From positions 62,001-126,000 of the forward strand of contig NZ_JACJVQ010000002.1 in assembly GCF_014212135.1 (NCBI RefSeq): a stretch of DNA of 64,000 nucleotides, written 5' to 3'. Under the pieces are notes generated by a model. The model searched no databases and was not told where the DNA came from. It saw nothing but the letters and a program-made list of their open reading frames with translations. The stretch comes from Cohnella thailandensis (GTDB taxonomy: Bacteria; Bacillota; Bacilli; Paenibacillales; Paenibacillaceae). Made by a program: the position numbers and the translations under genes. Position 1 is the first letter of the stretch. Each line of letters starts with the position of its first letter. Positions 10,471 through 18,495 of the stretch are shown one piece after another.

Positions 10471-11859
10471 ATGACCAACCGACCGAAGCGCACGACGTTC
10501 AAGACCCGCATGGACGACATGATCGCCGCGCTCGAGAACGACATCGTAACGGGCAAATACGCGGCGGGAGATCTGCTCCCTTCCGAGATAGCGCTGGGAG
10601 AGCAATTCCAACTTAGCAAGAAATCCGTCCGCAAGGCGATCGACACTCTAGTGGAGCAAGGCTTCGTCGAGAAACAGCCGCGCATCGGCGCGCGCGTCGT
10701 CAACAGGAATCCGGCCAACCGGACGACCGTCAAATTCGGTTACTACCCTACGCTGATCAAAGAAGCGAACCTCTTGTCCTTGATCGACGCCTTCCATGAA
10801 CGCTACCCTCAAATCCGAGTCGAGATGATTCCGCTTTCGTCAACCTTGCGCGAGAGCATGGAGCGGGAAGCGATCGATCTGATCACCGTCAATCTCCAGG
10901 ATTACGAGCTGTTTCTCGATAGCGGTACCCATCCCGAGTCGCTGGAGCCGCTTGCGACGGTAGAAGGCGTCTATCCCTTCTTGACGAAGCCTTTTACGGC
11001 GGACGGCGCTCTTTACGTGCAGCCGCTCGTTTTTTCGCCTATCGTGCTGTGCTACAACAAGCGCCATTTTCAAGAGGCCGGCCTGTCCGAGCCGGACAGC
11101 GGCTGGACCTGGGCCGACGTCGTACGCGCGAACGAAGCGTTGTCCCGGGAGCGCGAGCGTCTCGGCTTTCTGTTTAATCTGATCTCGACCAATCGCTGGC
11201 CGTTGTTCCTTCTTCAAGACGATTTTAAGTTCAAGATCGGCCCGGACGGGAAAACGATTTATCGGGACGAGCAGCTCAAGCGTTGCTTGGAGACCTGCCT
11301 GGGCTTCGTGGAAGACAGCATGATCTCTCTGTTTCTGACGGAGGAGGAAGTGTCGGAGCGCCTGTTCGCCCATCAGAAAGCGTCCATGATCGTCACGAGC
11401 TACTTCCGCATGAACGCGCTTCGGAAGTCGGGGTTGGACTTCGACATCTCGCCGGTCCCTTATGCGAAGGAGGCGCGAACGCTGCTGATCGTGATCGGCC
11501 TCGCGATCAACAAGCGCGGAGCGTCGAAGCAAGCCGCCAAGACGCTAATGGAATTCCTGCTGTCCCCGGAGTCCCAACAGAGCATTCGCAAGGATACGTT
11601 GAGCATTCCGAGCCTGAAATCCGCGGCCGAATACCAGGATCCCAAGAACGCCAACCCTCTCCGCTATTCCATGTTCCGGGATATCATCCCGAGCTTCCGG
11701 TATCACGTCGACCTGAACGCGACCTCCGCCATGCTAAGCCGGATGAACAATGAACTACTGCTCTACTGGACGAAGATGGAGAACGCGGACTCGATATTAA
11801 GAAGATTGGAAGCAACGGAGCATCCCGCCCCCGAGACGCCTCCCAGCCTTACGAATTAG
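10471..11859 (+). CDS. GntR-family regulator fused to an extracellular-solute-binding-like domain
   Basis: A 462-residue cytoplasmic protein. Residues 1-75 form a GntR winged helix (ENDIVTGKYAAGDLLPSEIA, KSVRKAIDTLVEQGFVEKQP). The rest resembles a bacterial sugar-binding protein of ABC importers (FGYYPTLIKEANLLSLIDAF, LVFSPIVLCYNKRHFQEAGL, GWTWADVV) but lacks signal peptide and lipobox, so it should act as an intracellular ligand sensor. The start is chosen by GAAGAGGTG before the ATG; an upstream in-frame start has no site. It is transcribed divergently from the DUF4091-kbl-dehydrogenase operon and is its likely regulator. The ligand may be a carbohydrate, by the domain family only. Confidence 0.88.
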   Translation: MTNRPKRTTFKTRMDDMIAALENDIVTGKYAAGDLLPSEIALGEQFQLSKKSVRKAIDTLVEQGFVEKQPRIGARVVNRNPANRTTVKFGYYPTLIKEANLLSLIDAFHERYPQIRVEMIPLSSTLRESMEREAIDLITVNLQDYELFLDSGTHPESLEPLATVEGVYPFLTKPFTADGALYVQPLVFSPIVLCYNKRHFQEAGLSEPDSGWTWADVVRANEALSRERERLGFLFNLISTNRWPLFLLQDDFKFKIGPDGKTIYRDEQLKRCLETCLGFVEDSMISLFLTEEEVSERLFAHQKASMIVTSYFRMNALRKSGLDFDISPVPYAKEARTLLIVIGLAINKRGASKQAAKTLMEFLLSPESQQSIRKDTLSIPSLKSAAEYQDPKNANPLRYSMFRDIIPSFRYHVDLNATSAMLSRMNNELLLYWTKMENADSILRRLEATEHPAPETPPSLTN

Positions 11860-11867
11860 CTCAAAAT

Positions 11868-11912
11868 AGAATCGGATTCCGACCCGCGCGCGGATCGGAA
11901 TCCGATTCTTTT
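11868..11912. terminator. Bidirectional terminator
   Basis: A perfect 15-bp inverted repeat (AGAATCGGATTCCGA and its complement) with a 12-base GC-rich loop lies between convergent genes. TTTT follows on the plus strand and TTTTGA on the minus strand. Confidence 0.88.
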
Positions 11913-11913
11913 G

Positions 11914-12912
11914 TCAGGCCAATCTATGCAGCTGCGCGATGTCGACCTCGCCTTTAAGCGGCCTCCCCGTCGCGTACCGTTCGACCTCGTCCGCGACAAA
12001 GCCGCCGATCCGGCGCAGACCGTTGTTCTCGGCTCCCGCGATATGCGGCAGCAGCGTAACGTTGGGCAGCGAGCGGAAAGGATGATCGGCCTCCGGAGGC
12101 TCGGGATTCGTAACGTCCAGGCACGCCCACAGCCTTCCCTTCCGCAGCTCCGCGACAAGGGCGTCCTCATCGATCAGCGAGCCTCTGGCCGTATTGATCA
12201 GGATCGCGTCGTCCTTCATGAGAGCAAGCGTGCGCGCGTTCATCATCCGGTCCGTCTCCGGAACGGATGGCGCGTGGAAGGAGACGACGTCGGACGACCG
12301 AAGAAGCTCGTCCAGCTCGGCCTTGACGGCGCCCATGCCGGCGACTTCGGTCTCGGACACGAACGGGTCGCTGACAAGCACCCGAACCTCGAACGACCGC
12401 AGCAATCGGATCAGATGCCGGCCGGCCAGTCCCGCGCCGATCACCCCGACGGTCACCTCGTAAAGCTCGCGAACGCGCTCTCGCTGCTTATGCCATTCTC
12501 CCTCCCTCGTGTTGCGGGCCAATTGCCACATGTTTTTGAGCGACGCGATCGCAAGCCCCAGCGCCGTCTCCGCCACGCCGCGCGCCAGCGCCTCGTTCGC
12601 CGTTCCGACGCGGATGCCCCTCGGGAGAATCTCCGGACTCAAGATCGGCTTGACCGTACCCGCCGCGTGCAGGACAAGCTTCAGCTTCGGGCAGCGGTCG
12701 AGAATCGGAGCCTCCAGCGGCGGGCAGCCCCACGACGTGATGACGACGTCGGCTCCCTCCGCGAGCTTCGCCGCCAGCGCCGAAGTCGGATCCTCGTCGG
12801 ATCCGTTGACCGTTAACGTTCCGAATCGCCGGATTCGTTCCAGATGCTCGTTCGTAAAAATGCGATCCGTGCGGCTCCTGCCTTGGAGCATGACCACGTT
12901 CAGCGGATTCAT
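11914..12912 (-). CDS. D-2-hydroxyacid dehydrogenase family protein
   Basis: NAD(P)-dependent oxidoreductase of the D-isomer 2-hydroxyacid dehydrogenase family (phosphoglycerate, glyoxylate and D-lactate dehydrogenases), 332 residues. The Rossmann motif is GAGLAG at 159-164. The catalytic triad is R243 (NTARGSL), E271 or E274 (NPEPPE) and H290 (LLPHIAGAE). SDPF at strand 2 suits NAD. The substrate cannot be read from sequence. A strong promoter and a box shared with the neighbouring GntR-controlled operon suggest it belongs to the same pathway. It has its own terminator. Confidence 0.88.
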   Translation of the reverse strand: MNPLNVVMLQGRSRTDRIFTNEHLERIRRFGTLTVNGSDEDPTSALAAKLAEGADVVITSWGCPPLEAPILDRCPKLKLVLHAAGTVKPILSPEILPRGIRVGTANEALARGVAETALGLAIASLKNMWQLARNTREGEWHKQRERVRELYEVTVGVIGAGLAGRHLIRLLRSFEVRVLVSDPFVSETEVAGMGAVKAELDELLRSSDVVSFHAPSVPETDRMMNARTLALMKDDAILINTARGSLIDEDALVAELRKGRLWACLDVTNPEPPEADHPFRSLPNVTLLPHIAGAENNGLRRIGGFVADEVERYATGRPLKGEVDIAQLHRLA

Positions 12913-12972
12913 CCGTCAATCCCCCTTCCTTTCCAGCTATCGACACGACCTCATTTAGATCATTTCAAGGCT

Positions 12973-13001
12973 ATTATATTCCGAATATTATCTTTGATCA
13001 A
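12973..13001 (-). promoter_or_regulatory. Promoter of the hydroxyacid dehydrogenase
   Basis: Minus-strand TTGATC and TATAAT are spaced by 17 bp, a close match to a housekeeping sigma-A promoter. The box TATGATCCAGAT lies 18 bp upstream of the -35. Confidence 0.7.
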
Positions 13002-13050
13002 TATATTTATAATCCATATATGATCCAGATTTAAACTTCAATCAAGCCTG

Positions 13051-13115
13051 AAATAAAAAAACACCTTCAAGGAGCTCCCGCGTCATAAGACTAGCGAGTT
13101 CTCTCTTGAAGGTGT
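13051..13115 (-). terminator. Terminator of sdhCAB
   Basis: ACACCTTCAAG at 13061-13071 pairs with CTTGAAGGTGT at 13105-13115. On the minus strand the hairpin is followed by TTTTTTATTT, 28 bp after the sdhB stop. Confidence 0.85.
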
Positions 13116-13143
13116 ACGAACCGATTGCGAAGCTATGAGGCTC

Positions 13144-13914
13144 TTACATGCCAAGCCATCTCTTGAACATATGCTTGGTCGTGTCCTTGTTGATGGCCGC
13201 GATCGAGGTCGTCAGCGGGATGCCCTTCGGGCAGGAGCGCACGCAGTTCTGCGAGTTGCCGCAGCCTTCGATGCCTCCGTCGGTCATCAGCGCTTCCAGA
13301 CGCTCGTGAGCGTTCATCTCGCCCGTAGGGTGAGCGTTGAACAGGCGAACCTGGGAGATCGGAGCCGGTCCGATGAAGCTCGAACGGTCGTTCACGTTCG
13401 GGCATGCTTCCAGGCAGACGCCGCAGGTCATGCACTTGGACAGCTCGTAAGCCCATTGGCGCTTCGACTCGGCCATCCGGGGGCCCGGGCCGAGGTCGTA
13501 GGTTCCGTCGATCGGAATCCACGCCTTAACGCGCTTCAGCGCGTTGAACATGCGCTCGCGGTTGATGACGAGGTCGCGAACGACCGGGAAGGTCGTCATC
13601 GGAGCGACGCGGATCGGCTGCTCCAGGTTGTCGATCAGAGCCGAGCACGCTTGGCGCGGCTTGCCGTTGATGACCATCGAGCAAGCGCCGCACACTTCCT
13701 CCAGGCAGTTCGATTCCCAGACGACGGGAGTCGTCTTGGTGCCGTCGGCCTTGACCGGATTGCGTTGAATCTCCATCAAGGCGCTGATGACGTTCATGTT
13801 CGGGCGATACGGAATGTCGAACTCCTCGGTATAAGGAGCCGAATCCGGAGTCTCCCGGCGGGTGATGATAAACTTGACCGTACGTTTCGCAGTTGCCGTA
13901 GCCGTTTCAGCCAT
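13144..13914 (-). CDS. sdhB: Succinate dehydrogenase iron-sulfur subunit
   Basis: The 256-residue electron-transfer subunit of succinate:menaquinone oxidoreductase on the inner face of the membrane. The ferredoxin-like domain has the 2Fe-2S ligands C70, C75, C78 and C90. The helical domain has CMTCGVCLEACP for the 4Fe-4S cluster, and CGNSQNCVRSCPKGIP completes the 3Fe-4S and 4Fe-4S ligation. The set is complete. The gene lies 13 bp after sdhA in sdhCAB, the order usual in Bacillales. Confidence 0.97.
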   Translation of the reverse strand: MAETATATAKRTVKFIITRRETPDSAPYTEEFDIPYRPNMNVISALMEIQRNPVKADGTKTTPVVWESNCLEEVCGACSMVINGKPRQACSALIDNLEQPIRVAPMTTFPVVRDLVINRERMFNALKRVKAWIPIDGTYDLGPGPRMAESKRQWAYELSKCMTCGVCLEACPNVNDRSSFIGPAPISQVRLFNAHPTGEMNAHERLEALMTDGGIEGCGNSQNCVRSCPKGIPLTTSIAAINKDTTKHMFKRWLGM

Positions 13915-13927
13915 CTTTTCTCCCTCC

Positions 13928-15676
13928 TCAGTGTTTGTTCGTCGTATAGTCGCGCTTACGCGGCGTGATCAGGGAGACGTCTACTTCCTCGTAAGAGATC
14001 TCCGGTCCTTCCTTCGTCCAAGTCGCCTTGGTCGTCTTCAGGAATTCTTCGTCGTTCCGTTCCGGGAACTCCGGCTTGTAGTGGGCTCCGCGGCTCTCGT
14101 TCCGCAGCAAGGCGCCCTTGGTCATCGCTTCGGCCAGCTCCAGCATGTTCCACAGCTGGCGCGTGAAAGCGACGCCCGCGTTGTTCCACTTGGCGGTATC
14201 GTTGATATTGATCTTGGCATAGCGCTGCTTGAGCTCCTTGATCTTATGGATCGTCTGCTCAAGCTTGTCGTTGTAACGGACGACGGTCATGTTGTTCGTC
14301 ATCCATTCGCCGAGCTCCTTCGCGAGGACGTACGAATTCTCCGTGCCGTCCATCTTCAGGATGGACTCGTACTTATCGGATTGCTTCTTGCCCTCGCGGG
14401 CGAATACGCTCTCCGATACGTCCTCCGCGGACTTCTTGAGCCCCTTGATGTATTCGACGGCCTTCGGTCCCGTCACCATGCCGCCGAAGATCGCGGACAG
14501 CAGGGAGTTCGCGCCGAGACGGTTCGCGCCGTGGTATTGATAGTCGACTTCGCCGCAAGCGAACAGACCCGGAATGTTCGTCATTTGGTTATAATCGACC
14601 CAAAGTCCGCCCATCGAATAGTGAACGGCCGGGAAGATCTTCATCGGGATCTTGCGCGGGTCGTCGCCCGTGAACTTCTCGTAGATCTCGATAATGCCGC
14701 CGAGCTTGACGTCCAGCTCCTTAGGATCCTTATGCGAGAGGTCGAGGAACACCTTGTTCTCGCCGTCGATGCCGAGCTTCTGGTTAACGCACACGTCGAA
14801 GATTTCGCGCGTCGCAATGTCGCGAGGCACGAGGTTGCCGTAGGCCGGATACTTCTCTTCGAGGAAGTACCAAGGCTTGCCGTCCTTGTACGTCCAGATG
14901 CGTCCGCCTTCGCCGCGGGCCGATTCGCTCATCAGGCGGTTCTTGTCGTCGCCCGGAATCGCGGTCGGGTGAATCTGGATCATCTCGCCGTTCGCGTAGT
15001 GAACGCCTTGCTGGTAAACCGCGCTGGCCGCCGTTCCGGTGTTGATGACGGAGTTCGTCGTCTTGCCGAAGATGATGCCCGGTCCGCCGGTCGCCAGGAT
15101 AACCGCGTCGCCGCGGAACGTCTTCACTTCCATGGAGCGCAGGTCCTGCGTCGCGATGCCGCGGCAGACGCCGTCGTCGTCGACGACCACGGACGTGAAT
15201 TCCCAATGCTCGAACTTCTGGACGAGGCCCGCGGCTTCCCAGCGGCGAACTTGCTCGTCCAGCGCGTAAAGCAGCTGCTGGCCCGTCGTCGCGCCGGCGA
15301 ACGCCGTGCGGTGGTATTGCGTTCCGCCGAAGCGGCGGAAGTCAAGCAAGCCTTCCGGCGTGCGGCTGAACATGACGCCCATGCGGTCCATCAAGTGGAT
15401 GATGCCCGGCGCCGCTTCGCACATCGCCTTAACCGGCGGCTGATTCGCGAGGAAGTCTCCTCCATATACGGTATCGTCGAAGTGCTCCCAAGGGGAGTCG
15501 CCTTCCCCTTTCGTATTGACAGCTCCGTTAATGCCGCCTTGCGCGCAAACGGAGTGAGAACGCTTGACCGGTACGAGCGAGAACAAGTCGACTCTCATGC
15601 CGGCTTCCGCCGCCTTGACGGTCGCCATCAATCCGGCGAGTCCCCCGCCGACTACGATGATTTTCTGATTTGCCAT
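13928..15676 (-). CDS. sdhA: Succinate dehydrogenase flavoprotein subunit
   Basis: The 582-residue catalytic subunit; it oxidises succinate to fumarate with covalent FAD. The dinucleotide fold VVGGGLAGLMA starts at residue 8. The flavin-linking His lies in RSHSVCAQGGING. The substrate-binding region has the HPTAIPGDDKNRL and SESARGEGGRIW segments, and ANRLGANSLLSAIFGG completes FAD binding. The length matches the B. subtilis protein. It is the middle gene of sdhCAB, 15 bp after sdhC. Confidence 0.97.
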   Translation of the reverse strand: MANQKIIVVGGGLAGLMATVKAAEAGMRVDLFSLVPVKRSHSVCAQGGINGAVNTKGEGDSPWEHFDDTVYGGDFLANQPPVKAMCEAAPGIIHLMDRMGVMFSRTPEGLLDFRRFGGTQYHRTAFAGATTGQQLLYALDEQVRRWEAAGLVQKFEHWEFTSVVVDDDGVCRGIATQDLRSMEVKTFRGDAVILATGGPGIIFGKTTNSVINTGTAASAVYQQGVHYANGEMIQIHPTAIPGDDKNRLMSESARGEGGRIWTYKDGKPWYFLEEKYPAYGNLVPRDIATREIFDVCVNQKLGIDGENKVFLDLSHKDPKELDVKLGGIIEIYEKFTGDDPRKIPMKIFPAVHYSMGGLWVDYNQMTNIPGLFACGEVDYQYHGANRLGANSLLSAIFGGMVTGPKAVEYIKGLKKSAEDVSESVFAREGKKQSDKYESILKMDGTENSYVLAKELGEWMTNNMTVVRYNDKLEQTIHKIKELKQRYAKININDTAKWNNAGVAFTRQLWNMLELAEAMTKGALLRNESRGAHYKPEFPERNDEEFLKTTKATWTKEGPEISYEEVDVSLITPRKRDYTTNKH

Positions 15677-15691
15677 TTGCTTCTCCTCCTC

Positions 15692-16369
15692 TTAACCCAA
15701 CACTGCCGAACTCAAGCTGCCGATTGCCGCAGACGCCGAAGCGAACTCGTCGCCGCGGAACGCGAACAGCGACAGGATGAACAAGACGGCAACAATGACG
15801 AAGATGCCCATGCAAATTCGGGAAGATACTTTTTGCGCACGCGGACCGATCGTAATGCCCCAGCTAACGAGGAACGCCCACAGGCCGTTGGCGAAGTGGA
15901 AAGTAGCCGCGATAACCGCAACGAAATACAGAATAAAGAAGCCCGGCTGCGTCACGATGTCGTGCATGTGCTGGCCGATCTCCTCATTCGTCGTGTTGCC
16001 CAGCGCAACTTGGACCCTGGTTTGCCATACGTGCCAGATGACGAAAATAAAAGTGAACACGCCGGAGATCCGCTGCAACGCGAATGCCCAGTTGCGTCCG
16101 TAGTTGAACCGTCCTACGTTCAGATTCGACGTGAACGCCAAGTAGAGGCCGTAGACGCCGTGGAACAGGATCGGCAGCCAGATCAAGAATAGCTCAAGGA
16201 AAAAAATGAGTGGCAGGCTGTGCAGGAATTCCACGCTGTCCTTGAAGCCTTCTTGGCCTCCTTCGAATGCCGAGTAGTTCGTCAGGGCGTGCTCGATGAA
16301 GAACAATCCCAACGGGATGACTCCGAGCAACGAATGAATCTTGCGGGGGAGGAACGAGTTTCCGCTCAT
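15692..16369 (-). CDS. sdhC: Succinate dehydrogenase cytochrome b558 subunit
   Basis: Membrane anchor that carries two hemes b and passes electrons to menaquinone; 225 residues with five membrane segments. H27, H70, H113 and H158 sit where the heme ligands of the B. subtilis subunit lie. The start is MSGNSFLPRK, preceded by AAAGGAG; a longer in-frame reading begins inside the leader and has no site. It is the first gene of sdhCAB. The 185-bp spacer to the divergent LysR gene holds two inverted repeats. Confidence 0.93.
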   Translation of the reverse strand: MSGNSFLPRKIHSLLGVIPLGLFFIEHALTNYSAFEGGQEGFKDSVEFLHSLPLIFFLELFLIWLPILFHGVYGLYLAFTSNLNVGRFNYGRNWAFALQRISGVFTFIFVIWHVWQTRVQVALGNTTNEEIGQHMHDIVTQPGFFILYFVAVIAATFHFANGLWAFLVSWGITIGPRAQKVSSRICMGIFVIVAVLFILSLFAFRGDEFASASAAIGSLSSAVLG

Positions 16370-16440
16370 GTCGTTGTGCTTTCTCCTTTCAAATCCGTCC
16401 GGTTGACGACATTGGATCGCATATAAGCCCGAATTTGGAC

Positions 16441-16503
16441 ATAAAGCGTCCAACCGTCACCATTTCGTCACGCTTTATAGGTTAACCTATTTTCGCTTAT
16501 AAT
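16441..16503. promoter_or_regulatory. Divergent sdhC/lysR control region with two inverted repeats
   Basis: ATAAAGCGT (16441-16449) and ACGCTTTAT (16470-16478) form a perfect 9-bp inverted repeat. Next to it ATAGGTTAACCTAT (16477-16490) is a perfect 14-bp palindrome. TATAAT at 16498-16503 is a likely -10 for the LysR gene, so the palindrome would lie between its -35 and -10. On the other strand TATAAA at 16474-16479 could serve sdhC. This resembles a LysR autoregulatory and target site. Confidence 0.5.
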
Positions 16504-16563
16504 GGAATTGCTATTTCTTTATTAATTCTTATTACTATTGATCATAAGCAAAGGATGAACCTT

Positions 16564-17478
16564 ATGCTAGAGGATATGAAGCTGTTCGCGACCGTTGTGG
16601 AGCATACGAGCTTGAACCGGGCGGCGGAGAGGCTTAACGTCACCCAACCCGCCCTCTCCAGGAGAATCGCCCGCATGGAACGGGAGCTGGGCGTCGACCT
16701 GTTCCGCCGGATCGGCAAGCGTCTCGAGCTGACGCCCGCGGGCCAGATCACCTATGAATACGCGGTAGAGCTGCGGCATTCTTATTCCGACTACCTGCAG
16801 AAGCTTAACGCATACCGTTCGGTCGATACGACGCTTGCCACCATCGGAGCCAGCTTGACGACTCTTCAGACGACGTTGCCAGAGCTGATTACCGCCATGA
16901 CCGAGAAGCATCCGAATATCGAGATCAAGGCCATCACGGGCAAATCCCACGAGATCGCCACCTTGGTCAAAGAAGGCAAAGTAGACTTCGGGATCGTCGC
17001 CTCCTCGGTAGAGGACGACCCCTCGATTACCAGTATTCCCTTATTTGACGATACTCTAATGCTCGTCCTGCCCAAAACGCATTTTTATAGTATAGAAAGA
17101 ACGCCCTTTGCATTGGAAAATCTAAACGGCCTGCCGATGATCCTCTTCTCGCCGGGAACCTGGTATCGGACGATGACGGACGAGCTGCTGAGACGGTACG
17201 GCCTTAAGCCGGACGTTCGCATGGAGATCGACTCCTTCGAAGCGATCATTCGCCTTCTGGCTCCGATCCGGGCCGGAACCCTGCTTCCGAAATCCTATAT
17301 CCGGCCCGAGCTGATGGAGGATAACGGACTTTACGTCATTCCGATCGCGGAGTTCGAGCTCACGAAGAGAACCACCTCTCTCATCCATAGCCAGCCGGTC
17401 TGGATGACCGCCTCGACGAAGTATCTGATCGAGGAGACGATCGCTTACTTCGGACGCAAAGCGACGTCGGCAGATTAA
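16564..17478 (+). CDS. LysR-family transcriptional regulator
   Basis: A 304-residue LysR-type regulator. The N-terminal winged helix (residues 1-60) reads DMKLFATVVEHTSLNRAAER, then NVTQPALSRRIARMERELGV. The effector domain (about 90-295) is periplasmic-binding-like, with GKVDFGIVASSVEDDP. The start is placed at MLEDMKLF because AAAGG lies 9 bases before it; the ATG nine bases earlier overlaps that site. It is divergent from sdhCAB, so control of succinate dehydrogenase is the natural guess. It is not obviously CcpC by sequence. The effector is unknown. Confidence 0.9.
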   Translation: MLEDMKLFATVVEHTSLNRAAERLNVTQPALSRRIARMERELGVDLFRRIGKRLELTPAGQITYEYAVELRHSYSDYLQKLNAYRSVDTTLATIGASLTTLQTTLPELITAMTEKHPNIEIKAITGKSHEIATLVKEGKVDFGIVASSVEDDPSITSIPLFDDTLMLVLPKTHFYSIERTPFALENLNGLPMILFSPGTWYRTMTDELLRRYGLKPDVRMEIDSFEAIIRLLAPIRAGTLLPKSYIRPELMEDNGLYVIPIAEFELTKRTTSLIHSQPVWMTASTKYLIEETIAYFGRKATSAD

Positions 17479-17574
17479 AGTCTTCTAATGGGCACAGTTC
17501 CCTGTTACTCTCGTCCGAAAGCCTATGGTATCCTCTGATGGAAGCAGCCTATCCCATGCAACTTCGGATAGAGA

Positions 17575-17728
17575 CGCTAAATCTGCCAAAACCTGCAAAG
17601 GTGCGGGGGAATCGATTTGCCGCGCGATCCGGCCGAGCCGACAATCGCGCTTGGGGTGAATCGCACGGTTACGTGCGCAGGTCTGATCTCCCAGTCCGAA
17701 CCCGACAACTAACCTCGCCGGCTATTAA
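17575..17728 (+). ncRNA. c-di-AMP riboswitch (ydaO/yuaA type)
   Basis: Conserved blocks occur in order: GTGCGGGGGAATC, then CTTGGGGTGAATCGC, GCAGGTCTGATCTCCC, and GTCCGAACCCGACAACTAACC. These match the ydaO/yuaA class, which binds cyclic di-AMP and usually turns expression off. No terminator lies between it and the gene; AAGGAGG begins a few bases after the aptamer. Control is therefore more likely at translation initiation. The gene behind it is a LysM-3D wall protein, a classic target of this class. Confidence 0.88.
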
Positions 17729-17748
17729 CCAAGGAGGAACCGCAACTG

Positions 17749-18426
17749 ATGTCTTTCCGCAAGCTTGGACGACGAGCCTTGACGCTCGCCCTCGGCGGAG
17801 CTCTGATGCTCCCCGCCATGAACGCCTTCGCCGCCACGACGCACACCGCAACGGACAACGATACTTTCTGGACGCTGTCCAAGAAATATAACGTCCCGCT
17901 CGCGACGCTGATGAAGGCGAACCCGAAGATAGACCCGTTAAACATTTATCAAGGACTGAAAATCACGATTCCTTCCGGCTCTGCCGCAAACGCGGCGAAA
18001 ACCGCATCCGCGGCCAAGAGCAAGACGTCCGCCGTTACGGCGAAATCCGTCGCGACGAAGTCCGTCGCGGCAAAGTCCGTTACGACGGCCAGCGGATCCG
18101 TTCTGGGTTATGCCAAGGTTATTGACATGAAGGCGAGCGCCTATTCCGCCGCCATCGAGGAGAACGCTTGGGGAGCGGTCGATTACTTCGGCAACCCGCT
18201 CAAGCTGGGCACGATCGCCGTCGACCCGAAAGTCATTCCCTTCGGCACGAAAGTGTACATTACCGGTTACGACTTCGACGGACTTCCCGCGGGCGGAATG
18301 ATCGCGACCGCCACGGACGCCGGAAGCGCCATCGTCGGCAACCGGATCGACATCTTCATTCCCGGTTCCCGCTCGTATGTCTCTAAATTCGGCTTCCAGA
18401 ACGTGAAGCTCTACGTGCTGAAATAA
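17749..18426 (+). CDS. Secreted LysM and 3D domain protein (cell-wall hydrolase-like)
   Basis: A 225-residue exported protein. Signal peptide 1-28 (RRALTLALGGALMLPAMNAF, cut near AFA). A LysM peptidoglycan-binding domain lies at about 31-75 (NDTFWTLSKKYNVPLATLMK, LKITIPSG). A Lys/Ser/Ala-rich linker has short repeats (KSVATKSVAAKSV). The C-terminal 3D domain (about 125-225) carries the three conserved aspartates in IAVDPKVIPFG, ATDAGSAI and RIDIFIP. 3D proteins are related to lytic transglycosylases such as YocH, with likely turnover of peptidoglycan. It is expressed under the c-di-AMP riboswitch; AAGGAGG precedes the ATG. Confidence 0.92.
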   Translation: MSFRKLGRRALTLALGGALMLPAMNAFAATTHTATDNDTFWTLSKKYNVPLATLMKANPKIDPLNIYQGLKITIPSGSAANAAKTASAAKSKTSAVTAKSVATKSVAAKSVTTASGSVLGYAKVIDMKASAYSAAIEENAWGAVDYFGNPLKLGTIAVDPKVIPFGTKVYITGYDFDGLPAGGMIATATDAGSAIVGNRIDIFIPGSRSYVSKFGFQNVKLYVLK

Positions 18427-18460
18427 GGGACTCACGCCATCCTGCTCATATGCCATAACG

Positions 18461-18495
18461 AAGAACGACTGACGGAAGCTCCGTCAGTCGTTCTT
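18461..18495. terminator. Hairpin between convergent genes
   Basis: A perfect 16-bp stem (AAGAACGACTGACGGA) with a 3-base loop follows the LysM-3D gene. Its right arm holds the last codons and stop of the deacetylase gene, so it can stop transcription from both sides. The T-tracts are poor. Confidence 0.65.

Noticed and set aside
13862..16192. Long open frame antisense to sdhA and sdhC as a gene
   Set aside because: Same reason: it covers well-recognised succinate dehydrogenase subunits and shows no family motif.
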